From: Siphonodentalium dalli
Taxonomy: Eukaryota > Mollusca > Scaphopoda > Gadilida > Siphonodentaliidae
Reading direction: 5' to 3'
DNA: 64,000 nt
Assembly (NCBI GenBank): GCA_032622095.1
Contig: CP136069.1
Span: forward strand, 7,022,036-7,086,035
A model generated the notes under the pieces. The model saw only the letters and a list, made by a program, of their open reading frames with translations. It was not told where the DNA came from and made no database searches. Of the stretch, positions 43,401 to 56,867 are shown one piece after another; the stretch's first letter is position 1, and every line of letters begins with the position of its first letter. Position numbers and translations under genes: made by a program.

Positions 43401-43429
43401 CTAAAAATGAAAGACAATTCATCAGCAGA

Positions 43430-43480
43430 ACGTAGTCAACAAACTTGCATCTGTATTTACCAAACAGCACGAGCTAATGA
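43430..43480 (-). repeat. Copy of the TRPML exon 3 acceptor
   Basis: On the minus strand it carries an AG followed by the first 40-odd exonic bases of exon 3, with one or two changes. It lies 30 bp upstream of the real acceptor and would act as a decoy 3' splice site. Confidence 0.8.
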
Positions 43481-43554
43481 AAGTGTCAATGACACTGTAG
43501 CTCAACTTTGGTTAGAAGTTAAATTTGTGTGATGAGCAATGAATGGAAAGATTT

Positions 43555-45710
43555 GGAATTGAATTTTGAAATCCAAGATGGCCACTGGCAGCCATGTTTT
43601 TTGTCCGAATGACCCCAAAATGACTCGTTCCCATCTACATTCCAATTTAAACAGCCCTGACAAATTTCATGATGATCAGACTAAAGCTACGACCTGTAGC
43701 CCGTGCTAAAGGATTTAGTCATGCAAAGAGTCAAATCCAAGATGGCTGCCAGCGGCCATGATTTTTGGCCGAATGACCCCAAAATTACTCGTTCCCATCT
43801 ACATTCCAATTTCAACAGCCATGACAAATTTCATGATGATCAGACTAAAGGTACGACCTGTAGCCTGTGCTAACGGATTTAGTCATACAAAGAGTAAAAT
43901 CCAAGATGGCTGCTGGTGGCCATATTTTTTGGCCGAATAACCCCAATATGACTCGTTCCCAACTACATGTCATTGTTAACATCCATGACACATTATATGA
44001 TGATCCGACCAAGGGTACGACCTGTAGGCCGTGCCCAAGAATTTAGTTCCCATCTATATGAACATGTCAATGTTAACATTCATGACAAATTTCATGATGA
44101 TCAGACCAAAGGTACAACCTGTAGCCCGTACTAATGACTCGTTCCCATCTACAATCCAATTTCAACAGCCATGACAAATTTCATGATGATCAGACTAAAG
44201 GTACGACCTGTAGCCCGTGCTAAAGGATTTAGTCATGCAAAGAGTAAAATCCAAAATGGCTGCAGGCAGCCATGTTTTTTTGCCGATTGACCCCAAAATG
44301 ACTCATTCCCATCTACATGTCATTGTTAACAACCATGAAAAAATTTATGATGATCCGACAAAAGGTACGACCTGTAGGCCATGCCAAAGAATTTAGTCAT
44401 GCAAAGAGTAAAATCTAAGATGGCTGCCGGTGGCCATGTTTTTTGGCCGAACAACCCCAAAATTACTCGTTCCCATCTACATGTCAATATTAATATCCAT
44501 GACAAATTTCATGATGATCAGACGAACAGTACGACCTGTAGCCCGTGCTAATGGATTGAATATTGAAATCCAAGGTGGCCACTGGCGGCCATGTTTTTTC
44601 CCCGAATGAACCCAAAATGACTCGTTCCCATCTACATGTCAATGTCAACAGCTATGACACATTTTATGATGATCCGACCAAGGGTACGACCTGTAGGCCG
44701 TGCCAAAGAATTTAGTCATGCAAAGAGTAAATCTAAGATGGCTGCCGGCAGCCATGTTTTTTGGCCGAAAGACCCCAAAATTACTCGTTCCCATCTACAT
44801 GTCAATGTTAACATTGATGACAAATTTCATGATGATCAGACTAAAGGTACGACCTGTAGCCCGTGCTAAAGGATTTAGTCATACAAAGAGTAAAATCCAA
44901 AATGGCTGCTGACGGCCATGTTTTTTTGCCGAATGACCCCAAAATGACTTGTTCCCATCTACATGTCATTGTTAACATTCAAGACAAATTTCATGATGAT
45001 CAGACCAAATGTACGACCTGTAGCCCGTGCTAATGGATTGAATTTTGAAATCCAAGATGGCTGCCAGCGGCCATGATTTTTGGCCGAATGACCCCAAAAT
45101 TACTCGTTCCCATCTACATTCCAATTTCAACAGCCATGAAAATTTCATGATGATCAGACTAAAGGTACGACCTGTAGCCCATACTAAAGGATTTAGTCAT
45201 ACAAAGAGTAAAATCCAAAATGGCTGCTGGCGGCCATGTTTTTCTGCCGATTGACCCCAAAATGACTCGTTCCCATCTACATGTCATTGTTAACATCCAT
45301 GAAAGGTACGACCTGTAGGCCGTGTCAAAGAATTTAGTCATGCAAAGAGTAAAATCTAAGATGGCTGCCGGTGGCCATGTTTTTTGGCCGAACAACCCCA
45401 AAATTAGTCGTTCCCATCTACATGTCAATATTAACATGCATGACAAATTTCATGATGATCAGACGAACAGTACGACCTGTAGCCCATGCTAATGGATTGA
45501 ATATTGAAATCCAAGATGGCCACTGGTGGCCATGTTTTTTTCCCGAATGAACCCAAAATGACTCGTTCCCATCTACATGTTAATGTCAACAGCTATGACA
45601 AATTTCATAATGATCCGACCAAAGGTACGACCTGTAGGCCGTGCCAAAGAATTTAGTCATGCAAAGAGTAAATCTAAGATGGCTGCCGACAGCCATGTTT
45701 TTTGGCCAAA
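43555..45710. repeat. CAAGATGGC tandem block, about 13 units
   Basis: Units of 160-170 bp built from AAATCCAAGATGGCTGC, GGCCGAATGACCCCAAAA, TGACTCGTTCCCATCTAC and GGTACGACCTGTAG, with several truncated units. Flanked on both sides by copies of the exon 3 acceptor. Confidence 0.9.
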
Positions 45711-45712
45711 CG

Positions 45713-45957
45713 TAGTCAACAAACTTACATCTGTATTTATCAAACATCACGAGCTAAAAATGAAAGACAATTCATCAGCAGAACGTAGTCAACAAACTTA
45801 CATCTGTATTTACCGAACAGCACAAGCTAAAAATGATTGACAATTCATATACAATAATGCCATAAATAACCGACTCCTTAACCACAGCAGAACGTAGTCA
45901 ACAAACTTACATCTGTATTTACCAAACAGCACAAACTAAAAATGAAAGACAATTCAT
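45713..45957 (-). repeat. Tandem copies of the TRPML exon 3 acceptor (three units)
   Basis: Three units of about 70 bp start near 45713, 45783 and 45892. Each carries the first 40-odd bases of exon 3 and the upstream intron including AG. The second and third are separated by a 43-bp fragment of the family A MITE. The block lies directly beyond the CAAGATGGC tandem block, about 2.3 kb upstream of exon 3. Confidence 0.8.
45850..45892. mobile_element. Family A MITE, 43-bp end fragment
   Basis: TACAATAATGCCATAAATAA to CACAGCAG, between exon 3 acceptor copies. Confidence 0.8.
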
Positions 45958-45961
45958 ATAC

Positions 45962-46341
45962 AGGAGGCCCACACCCCCCCCCTTTTCGTACGCCGTATTC
46001 CATGCCCTGTTATGAGGTACGCCGTATTCCGGCCCCTCTGTTAGGAGGTATTCGGTATTCCAAAAATACCGGTATTCGTACGCCGACCTTCGACACCTTC
46101 CAAAAAATGATCATAATAATAATATAAATGCGATTTTTGCCACAATAAATTCACGGTTTGATATACAGATCGTCGATCATCGTCATTTTAGATCATTTTA
46201 GACGTGGACACTGCGGAATGACCGGCGTTCGTACGGCAATAGAAAATTTATCTGGAAAATTCCAATTGGCTGTTAACTGGTATTCCGTATTCCACCATCT
46301 GTGTTAAGTGGTATTCCGTATTCCAGGGGGTGGGGGCCTTA
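45962..46341. mobile_element. Element with GGCCCCCACCCCC inverted ends
   Basis: Ends AGGCCCACACCCCCCC and GGGGGTGGGGGCCTT, with repeated GTATTCCGTATTCC and CGTACGCCG words. No ORF. Confidence 0.65.
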
Positions 46342-46558
46342 TACAGTAATGCCCTAAATAACCGACTCCTTGACCACAGCAGAATTTGGGGTAATTTTTC
46401 AGGATTTAGTCAGAAATATGGCTTGTTGCCATTCATCAGAAAGGTCTCACTGAGAGCTTTCCGATGAATGGCAACAAGCCATATTTCTGACTAAATCCTG
46501 AAAAATTACCCATAATTCTGCTGGGGTTAAGAAGTCGATTATTTAGGGCATTACTGTA
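46342..46558. mobile_element. Family A MITE, full length
   Basis: Complete palindrome flanked by TA, abutting the preceding element. Confidence 0.9.
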
Positions 46559-46964
46559 TACCCATTTATTAGATGATTTTCACTGAAATAACAGAGTTTT
46601 GTCTGCAACATAATAAGGGGGAGGGGGAATTGTAGTTGAATATTTAAAGGTGAGCAATTGAGACCCTGTAGCCACGTCCCTGTTTACAAGTTTCAATTCA
46701 AATGGTCTAGCTATTCTTAATCCGTTTTGATATTCAGATGAAATATGCAAATAACCAACAGGGAAACATGGATTCATTTGCAGGGAAGGTCAATCCGTTA
46801 ATAAGAGTCCAAAGCTGTTGTTGAAGTTACTAGGGACCAGCCTAGAGGTTTCAAATTAGGAGCAGTCACTTCTCCCTAGACTGGTGCTCAGAAACCAGCC
46901 TAGAGGTTTCAAATAGGGAGAGGTAACTTACTAACTTAATCGGTAACTACTCAAGAAGTATTTG
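46559..46964. other. Unassigned intron 2 sequence
   Basis: A small direct repeat, ACCAGCCTAGAGGTTTCAAA, at 46836 and 46892; nothing else. Confidence 0.4.
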
Positions 46965-46972
46965 GTTATCAA

Positions 46973-47416
46973 CAAGCCTGTCATTTGCAGAATGAGGTCC
47001 CCAGAGGGTGAATTTAGTGACGCTATCCCACATAGCGGGCTTGCATCACTAAATTCAACCTCTGGGGACCTCATTCTGCTTAGGCCTCATCTTCTCTGGA
47101 AAGTTTCTTTATTATCAAATTTCTATAGAAACTTCTAAACATAGATTCTATTTCTTTTTTAGTTAGTTTCTCTATATCCCCAAATTAGCAGATGACACAT
47201 TGCATAATCGAGGTTCCCAATGGGTGTACATCACAATATTCACCATTTGGGAACCTCATTCTGAGTCTATGTCTCCCACAGCAGATGAGGCCATACAGAA
47301 TGAGGTCCCCAGAGGGTGAATTTGGTGATGCTAGCCAGCTATGTGGGATAGCGTCACTAAATTCAACCTCTGGGGACCTCATTCTGCAAATGACAGGCAC
47401 ACTAAACTGAGGCTTG
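46973..47416. mobile_element. Family B MITE with exact 8-bp target duplication
   Basis: GTTATCAA on both sides (46965-46972 and 47417-47424), CAAGCC start and GGCTTG end. This copy fixes the family as hAT-type. Confidence 0.93.
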
Positions 47417-47517
47417 GTTATCAAAATGTTATAGTGCAGTTCTAAAATTTAGGAGATAATAAAAATAGATTGTCTATTAGTAATTTACCGTAGTTCATTT
47501 ACACATAAGGCTAAATA

Positions 47518-50500
47518 AGTTAAAATAATGTGCGTTCTCAGGCTCCTCCCTCGTCACCCAAAGTGAGCCTCTTAAAACAAATTAAAATAATGTGTTCTGA
47601 GGCACCTCCCTCATCACCCAAAGAGAGCCGCATAAAAAAATAAAAATAACGTTCTCAGGGACCTCCCTCGTCACCCAAAGAGAGCCTCATGAATAAATAA
47701 AAATAATGTGTGTTCTCAAGGATCTCCCTCATCACACAAAGAGAGCCTCATAAATAAATAAAAATAATGTGTTCTCAGGCACCTCCCTCATCACACAAAG
47801 AGAGCCTCATAAATAAATAAAAATAATGTGTTCTCAGGCACCTCCCTCATCACCCAAAGTGAGCCTCTTAAAACAAATTAAAATACTGTGTTCTCAGGCA
47901 CCTCCCTCATCACCCAAAGAGAGCCTCATAAATAAATAAAAATACTGTGTTCTGAGGCACCTCCCTCGTCACACAAAGAGAGCCTCATAAATAAATAAAA
48001 ATAATGTGTTCTCAGGCACCTCCCTCATCACCCAAAGTGAGCCTCATAAATAAATAAAAATACTGTGTTCTGAGGCACCTCCCTCGTCACACAAAGAGAG
48101 CCTCATAAATAAATAAAAATAATGTGTTCTCAGGCACCTCCCTCATCACCCAAAGTGAGCCTCTTAAAACAAATTAAAATACTGTGTTCTGAGGCACCTC
48201 CCTCATCACCCAAAGAGAGCCGCATAAAAAAATAAAAATAACGTTCTCAGGGACCTCCCTCGTCACCCAAAGAGAGCCTCATGAATAAATAAAAATAATG
48301 TGTTCTCAGGCACCTCCCTCATCACCCAAAGAGAGCCTCATAAATAAATAAAAATACTGTGTTCTGAGGCACCTCCCTCGTCACACAAAGAGAGCCTCAT
48401 AAATAAATAAAAATAATGTGTTCTCAGGCACCTCCCTCATCACCCAAAGTGAGCCTCTTAAAACAAATTAAAATACTGTGTTCTGAGGCACCTCCCTCAT
48501 CACACAAAGAGAGCCGCATAAAAAAATAAAAATAATGTGTGTTCTCAAGGACCTCCCTCATCACACAAAGAGAGCCTCATAAATAAATAAAAATAATGTG
48601 TGTTCTCAAGGACCTCCCTCATCACACAAAGAGAGCCGCATAAAAAAATATAAATAACGTTCTCAGGCACCTCCCTCATCACCCAAAGAGAGCCTCATGA
48701 ATAAATAAAAATAATGTGTTCTCAGGGACCTCCCTCGTCACCCAAAGAGAGCCTCATGAATAAATAAAAATAATGTGTTCTCAGGCACCTCCCTCATCAC
48801 CCAACGTGAGCCTCTTAAAACAAATTAAAATACTGTGTTCTGAGGCACCTCCCTCATCACCCAAAGAGAGCCACATAAAAAAATATAAATAACGTTCTCA
48901 GGGATCTCCCTCATCACACAAAGAGAGCCTCATGAATAAATAAAAATAATGTGTTCTCAGGCACCTCCCTCATCACCCAAAGTGAGCCACATCAAAAAAT
49001 ATAAATAATGTGTTCTGAGGCACCTCCATCATCACCCAAAGAGAGCCGCATAAAAAAATAAAAATAACGTTCTCAGGGATCTCCCTCGTCACCCAAAGAG
49101 AGCCTCATGAATAAATAAAAATAATGTGTTCTCAGGCACCTCCCTCATCACCCAAAGAGAGCCTCATAAATAAATAAAAATAATGTGTTCTGAGGCACCT
49201 ACCTCATCACCCAAAGAGAGCCTCATGAATAAATAAAAATAATGTGTTCTCAGGCACCTCCCTCATCACCCAAAGAGAGCCGCATAAAAAAATAAAAATA
49301 ACGTTCTCAGGGACCTCCCTCGTCACCCAAAGAGAGCCTCATGAATAAATAAAAATAATGTGTTCTCAGGCACCTCCCTCATCACCCAAAGAGAGCCGCA
49401 TAAAAAAATAAAAATAACGTTCTCAGGGATCTCCCTCGTCACCCAAAGAGAGCCTCATGAATAAATAAAAATAATGTGTTCTCAGGCACCTCCCTCATCA
49501 CCCAAAGAGAGCCTCATAAATAAATAAAAATAATGTGTTCTGAGGCACCTCCCTCATCACCCAAAGAGAGCCACATCAAAAAATATAAATAATGTGTGTT
49601 CTCAGGCTCCTCCCTCGTCACCCAAAGAGAGCCTCATGAATAAATAAAAATAATGTGTTCTCAGGCACCTCCCTCATCACCCAAAGAGAGCCTCATGAAT
49701 AAAAATACTGTGTTCTGAGGCACCTCCCTCATCACCCAAAGAGAGCCTCATGAATAAAAATAATGTGTTCTCAGGCTCCTCCCTCATCACCCAAAGAGAG
49801 CCGCATAAAAAAATAAAAATAACGTTCTCAGGGACCTCCCTCGTCACCCAAAGAGAGCCTCATGAATAAATAAAAATAATGTGTTCTCAGGCACCTCCCT
49901 CATCACCCAAAGAGAGCCGCATAAAAAAATAAAAATAACGTTCTCAGGGATCTCCCTCGTCACCCAAAGAGAGCCTCATGAATAAATAAAAATAATGTGT
50001 TCTCAGGCACCTCCCTCATCACCCAAAGAGAGCCTCATAAATAAATAAAAATAATGTGTTCTCAGGCACCTCCCTCATCACCCAAAGAGAGCCTCATGAA
50101 TAAAAATACTGTGTTCTGAGGCACCTCCCTCATCACCCAAAGAGAGCCTCATGAATAAAAATAATGTGTTCTCAGGCTCCTCCCTCATCACCCAAAGAGA
50201 GCCTCATAAATAAATAAAAATAATGTGTTCTCAGGCACCTCCCTCATCACCCAAAGAGAGCTGCATAAAAAAATAAAAATAACGTTCTCAGGGATCTCCC
50301 TCGTCACCCAAAGAGAGCCTCATGAATAAATAAAAATAATGTGTTCTCAGGCACCTCCCTCATCACCCAAAGAGAGCCTCATAAATAAATAAAAATAATG
50401 TGTTCTGAGGCACCTACCTCATCACCCAAAGAGAGCCTCATGAATAAATAAAAATAATGTGTTCTCAGGCACCTCCCTCATCACCCAAAGAGAGCCGCAT

Positions 50501-52057
50501 AAAAAAATAAAAATAACGTTCTCAGGGACCTCCCTCGTCACCCAAAGAGAGCCTCATGAATAAATAAAAATAATGTGTTCTCAGGCACCTCCCTCATCAC
50601 CCAAAGAGAGCCGCATAAAAAAATAAAAATAACGTTCTCAGGGATCTCCCTCGTCACCCAAAGAGAGCCTCATGAATAAATAAAAATAATGTGTTCTCAG
50701 GCACCTCCCTCATCACCCAAAGAGAGCCTCATAAATAAATAAAAATAATGTGTTCTCAGGCACCTCCCTCATCACCCAAAGAGAGCCTCATGAATAAAAA
50801 TACTGTGTTCTCAGGCTCCTCCCTCATCACCCAAAGAGAGCCTCATGAATAAATAAAAATAATGTGTTCTCAGGCACCTCCCTCATCACACAAAGAGAGC
50901 CTCATGAATAAAAATAATGTGTTCTCAGGCTCCTCCCTCATCACCCAAAGAGAGCCTCATAAATAAATAAAAATAATGTGTTCTCAGGGACCTCCCTCAT
51001 CACCCAAAGTGAGCCTCTTAAAACAAATTAAAATACTGTGTTCTCAGGCACCTCCATCATCACCCAAAGAGAGCCTCATAAATAAATAAAAATAACGTTC
51101 TCAGGGACCTCCCTCATCACCCAAAGAGAGCTGCATAAAAAAATAAAAATACTGTGTTCTGAGGCACCTCCCTCATCACCCAAAGAGAGCCGCATAAAAA
51201 TATAAAAATAACGTTCTCAGGGACCTCCCTCGTCACCCAAAGAGAGCCTCATGAATAAATAAAAATAATGTGTTCTCAGGGACCTCCCTCGTCACCCAAA
51301 GAGAGCCTCATAAATAAATAAAAATAATGTGTTCTCAGGCACCTCCCTCATCACCCAAAGAGAGCCGCATAAAAAAATAAAAATAATGTGTGTTCTCAAG
51401 GATCTCCCTCATCACACAAAGAGAGCCACATAAAAAAATAACAATAACGTTCTCAGGCACCTCCATCATCACCCAAAGTGAGCCTCTTAAAACAAATTAA
51501 AATACTGTGTTCTCAGGCACCTCCATCATCACCCAAAGAGAGCCTCATAAATAAATAAAAATAACGTTCTCAGGGACCTCCCTCGTCACCCAAAGAGAGC
51601 CTCATGAATAAATAAAAATAATGTGTTCTCAGGGACCTCCCTCGTCACCCAAAGAGAGCCTCATAAATAAATAAAAATAATGTGTTCTCAGGCACCTCCC
51701 TCATCACCCAAAGAGAGCCGCATAAAAAAATAAAAATAACGTTCTCAGGGATCTCCCTCGTCACCCAAAGAGAGCCTCATGAATAAATAAAAATAATGTG
51801 TTCTCAGGCACCTCCCTCATCACCCAAAGAGAGCCTCATGAATAAATAAAAATAATGTGTTCTCAGGGACCTCCCTCGTCACCCAAAGAGAGCCTCATGA
51901 ATAAATAAAAATAATGTGTTCTCAGGCACCTCCCTCATCACCCAAAGAGAGCCGCATAAAAAAATAAAAATAACGTTCTCAGGGACCTCCCTCGTCACCC
52001 AAAGAGAGCCTCATGAATAAATAAAAATAATGTGTTCTCAGGCACCTCCCTCATCAC
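47518..52057. repeat. 59-bp satellite, about 78 units
   Basis: Unit AATGTGTTCTCAGGCACCTC, CCTCATCACCCAAAGAGAGC and an AT-rich tail. Two main subtypes (AACGTTCTCAGGGACC...GTCACCC and AATGTGTTCTCAGGCACC...ATCACCC) alternate in places. The array ends abruptly in a family B element. Confidence 0.96.
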
Positions 52058-52063
52058 ACGGAC

Positions 52064-52454
52064 ATTTACAGAATAAGGTCCACAGAGGGTGAATTTAGTG
52101 ACGCTATCCCGGCTAGTGGACTAGCATTACTAAATTCACTTATGTGGACCTCATTCCGCTTAGGCCTCACCTTCTCTGGAAGGTATCTTAATTATTAAAT
52201 TAAGAAGTTTTTTGGTTTCTTAAGATATTTCTTCAGAAGGTTTCTCTTTTTCTTTTTTAGTTTTAAGTTTCTCTATTTCACCAAATTGGCAGATGACACA
52301 ATGCATTTATAATCAAGCTGACCATTGAATGAGTGCAGATCACCATCTGGAAACTTAAATATGTGTCTAGGTCTCCCATAGCAGATGAGGCCATGCAGAA
52401 TGAGGTCCCCAGAGGGTGAATATGATGTGGAGTAGCATCACTACATTTCCCCTG
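52064..52454. mobile_element. Family B MITE, right hairpin degraded
   Basis: Starts within the last unit of the 59-bp satellite; left hairpin and T-rich centre present. Confidence 0.8.
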
Positions 52455-52713
52455 TGGTAAATAATATGTTGTGTATAATGTAATCTGGTCATTCGAAAAT
52501 TAAGTGGGCCTTTAATCTAAGGAATATAATATGATTATTCGGCGCACCTACAGTTACGGAAATCGGCTCTTATCAGGGAATGGATTTGGAAAGTCCACAT
52601 CGTATCCATTGTTGGTTTTCGCACAAGCCCCAGAGTGAGTACTTAATCATATTAAAGGTATTCAACTGTGACATTTTACAAATGTCTGGCATCTTATTAT
52701 CAGGCCTGCTGTG

Positions 52714-55700
52714 AATCATAATAACTAACCTGATATGTGACTAACCTGATATGTGACTAACCTGATATGTGACTAACCTGATATGTGACTAACCTGATAT
52801 GTGACTAACCTGATATGTTACTAACCTGATGTTACTAACCTGATATGTTACTAACCTGATATGTGACTAACCTGATATGTGACTAACCTGATATGTGACT
52901 AACCTGATATGTTACTAACCTGATATGTTACTAACCTGATATGTTATTAACCTGATATGTTACTAACCTGATATGTTACTAACCTGATATGTGACTAAAT
53001 TGATATGTAACTAACCTGATATGTGACTAACCTGATATGTGACTAACCTGATATGTGACTAACCTGATATGTTACTAACCTGATATGTGACTAAATTGAT
53101 ATGTAACTAACCTGATATGTGACTAACCTGATATGTATCTAACCTGATATGTGACTAACCTGATATGTGACTAACCTGATATGTGACTAAATTGATATGT
53201 AACTAACCTGATATGTGACTAACCTGATATGTATCTAACCTGATATGTGACTAACCTGATATGTGACTAACCTGATATGTATCTAACCTGATATGTGACT
53301 AACCTGATATGTGACTAACCTGATATGTAACTAACCTGATATGTGACTAACCTGATATGTGACTAACCTGATATGTGACTAACCTGATATGTATCTAACC
53401 TGATATGTGACTAACCTGATATGTAACTAACCTGATATGTAACTAACCTGATATGTGACTAACCTGATATGTATCTAACCTGATATGTGACTAACCTGAT
53501 ATGTGACTAACCTGATATGTATCTAGCCTGATATGTGACTAACCTGATATGTGACTAACCTGATATGTGACTAACCTGATATGTATCTAGCCTGATATGT
53601 GACTAAATTGATATGTGACTAACCTGATATGTGACTAACCTGATATGTGACTAACCTGATATGTGACTAACCTGATATGTGATTAACCTGATATGTTACT
53701 AACCTGATATGTTACTAACCTGATATGTTACTAACCTGATATGTTACTAAATTGATATGTAACTAACCTGATATGTGACTAACCTGATATGTGACTAACC
53801 TGATATGTGACTAACCTGATATGTGACTAACCTGATATGTTACTAACCTGATATGTGACTAAATTGATATGTAACTAACCTGATATGTGACTAACCTGAT
53901 ATGTATCTAACCTGATATGTGACTAACCTGATATGTGACTAACCTGATATGTTACTAACCTGATATGTGACTAAATTGATATGTAACTAACCTGATATGT
54001 GACTAACCTGATATGTATCTAACCTGATATGTGACTAACCTGATATGTGACTAACCTGATATGTATCTAACATGATATGTGACTAACCTGATATGTGACT
54101 AACCTGATATGTGACTAACCTGATATGTGACTAACCTGATATGTGACTAACCTGATATGTATCTAACCTGATATGTGACTAACCTGATATGTAACTAACC
54201 TGATATGTAACTAACCTGATATGTGACTAACCTGATATGTATCTAACCTGATATGTGACTAACCTGATATGTGACTAACCTGATATGTATCTAACCTGAT
54301 ATGTGACTAACCTGATATGTAACTAACCTGATATGTAACTAACCTGATATGTGACTAACCTGATATGTATCTAACCTGATATGTGACTAAATTGATATGT
54401 GACTAACCTGATATGTGACTAAATTGATATGTATCTAACCTGATATGTGACTAACTTGATATGTGACTAAATTGATAAGTATCTAACCTGATATGTGACT
54501 AAATTGATATGTAACTAACCTGATATGTGACTAACCTGATATTGACTAACCTGATATGTGACTAAACTGATGTGACTAACCTGATATTGACTAGCCTCAT
54601 ATGTGATTAACCTGATGTGTGACTAACCTGATATGTAACTAACCTGATATTGACTAACCTGATATGTGACTAACCTGATATTGACTAACCTGATATGTGA
54701 CTAACCTGATGTTGACTAACCTGATATTGACTAACCTGATATTGACTAACCTGATATTGACTAACCTGATATGTGACTAACCTGATATGTGACTAACCTG
54801 ATATGTGACTAACTTGATGTGTTCATAGTGACTAAATTGATATGTGACTAAATTGATGTGTGACGAACCTGATATTGACAAACCTGATATGTGACTAACC
54901 AAGTAACTAACCTGAAATGTGACTGACCTGATATGTGACTAACCTGGTATGTGACTAACCTGATGTGTTCATAGTGACTAAATTGATATGTGACAAACTG
55001 ATATGTGACTAACCTGACATGTGACTAACCAGATATGTGACTAACCTGACATGTGACTAACCTGATATGTGACTAACCTGATATTGACTAACTGATATGT
55101 TACTGACCTGATATGTGACTAACCTGATAAGTGACTAACCATGTGACTAACCTGATATGTGACTAACCTGATGTGACTAACCATGTGACTAACCTGATAT
55201 GTGACTAACCTGGTATGTGACTAACCTGATATGTGACTAACCTGATATTGACTAACCTGATATGTTACTGACCTGATATGTGACTAACCTGATAAGTGAC
55301 TAACCATGTGACTAACCTGATATGTGACTAACCTGATATTGACTAACCTGATGTTACTGACCTGATATGTGACTAACCTGATAAGTGACTAACCTGATAT
55401 TTGACTAACCTGATATGTGACTAACCATGTGACTAACCATGTGACTAACCTGGTATGTGACTAACCTGATATGTGACTAACCTGATATTGACTAACCAGA
55501 TATGTGACTAACCTGATATTGACTAACCAGATATGTGACTAACCTGATATGTGACTAACCTTATATGTGACTAACCTGATATGTGACTAACCTGATATGT
55601 GATTAACCTGATATGTGACTAACCTGATGTGTGACTAACCATGTGACTAACCTGATATGTGACTAACCTGATGTGACTAACCATGTGACTAACCTGATAT

Positions 55701-56608
55701 GTGACTAACCTGATATGTGACTAACCATGTGACTAACATGATATTGACTAACCTGATATGTGACTAACCTGATATGTGACTAACCTGATGTGTGACTAAC
55801 CATGTGACTAACCTGATGTGTGACTAACCTGATGTGACTAACCATGTGACTAACCTGATATGTGACTAACCATGTGACTAACCTGATATTGACTAACCTG
55901 ATATGTGACTAACCTGATATTAACTAACCTGATGTGTGACTAACCTGATATTGACTAACCAGATATGTGACTAACCTGATATGTGACTAACCTGATATGT
56001 GACTAACCTGATATGTGACTAACCTGATATGTGACTAACCTGATATGTGACTAACCGTGTGACTAACCATGTGACTAACCTGATATGTGACTAACCATGT
56101 GACTAACCATGTGACTAACCTGATATGTGACTAACCTGATGTGTGACTAACCTGATGTGTGACTAACCTGATGTGACTAACCATGTGACTAACCTGATAT
56201 GTGACTAACCTGATATGTGACTAACCTGATATGTGACTAACCTGATATGTGACTAACCTGATGTGTGACTAACCTGATGTGACTAACCATGTGACTAACC
56301 TGATATGTGACTAACCTGATATGTATCTAACCTGATATGTGACTAACCTGATATGTGACTAACATGATATTGACTAACCTGATATGTGACTAACCTGATA
56401 TGTGACTAACCTGATATGTGACTAAACTGATATGTGAATAACCTGATATGTGACTAACCTGATAAATGACTAACCTGACGTGTGACTAACCTGATATGTG
56501 AATAACCTGATATGTGACTAACCTGATAAATGACTAACCTGATGTGACTAACCATGTGACTAACCATGTGACTAACCTGATATGTGACTAACCTGATATG
56601 TGACTAAC
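52714..56608. repeat. 16-bp satellite seeded by the exon 2 splice donor, about 240 units
   Basis: On the gene's strand the unit is GTCACATATCAGGTTA. It continues exon 2 without a break: 12 exonic bases (codons VTYQ) plus GTTA. Variants include ATATCAGGTTAGATAC and shortened 14-bp and 12-bp forms, more frequent toward the exon. Nearly every unit holds CAG|GTTAG. Confidence 0.97.
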
Positions 56609-56856
56609 CTGATATGTGACCAGAATAACCTTGATGAGCTGCAGCATGAGTTTGTAAGGCACTCTCCGTCGAGCTTTAAATTTCTGAATCGGGTCCATAA
56701 AATGAAACTTGAGCATTCTGCGGAATCGGTCTTCCATGTGAGGCGTATACGCTGACTTCATGTCATGATCGGCTCTCTGGATATCTTCCTCCTGTATGCT
56801 AGCATGAGATGCATCCCTCACGTCGAAATGACCCCCACTGTTTTCTTCTTCATCAT
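56609..56856 (-). CDS. TRPML: TRPML exon 2: polybasic lipid-binding segment and start of S1
   Basis: It encodes residues 84 (split) to 166. The end is diagnostic for mucolipins: EDRFRRMLKFHFMDP, then KFKARRRVPYKLMLQ, then IKVILVTYQ. The Arg/Lys cluster matches the family's PI(3,5)P2-binding pocket, and LMLQLIKVILVTYQ starts transmembrane helix S1, which continues in exon 3. The acceptor is TTTACTTTAG|ATGATG and the donor is ACATATCAG|GTTAGT. It begins with two bases of a split codon and ends in phase 0. The last 12 exonic bases plus four intronic bases are the exact monomer of the 3.9-kb satellite that follows in the intron. Only 11 bp of intron separate the acceptor from the TTAA end of an inserted element. 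Confidence 0.95.
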
Positions 56857-56867
56857 CTAAAGTAAAA

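Noticed and set aside
47518-52057. Splice-junction origin for the 59-bp satellite
   Set aside because: The gene-strand unit contains GGGAG|GTGCC, but it does not match any exon end found here.
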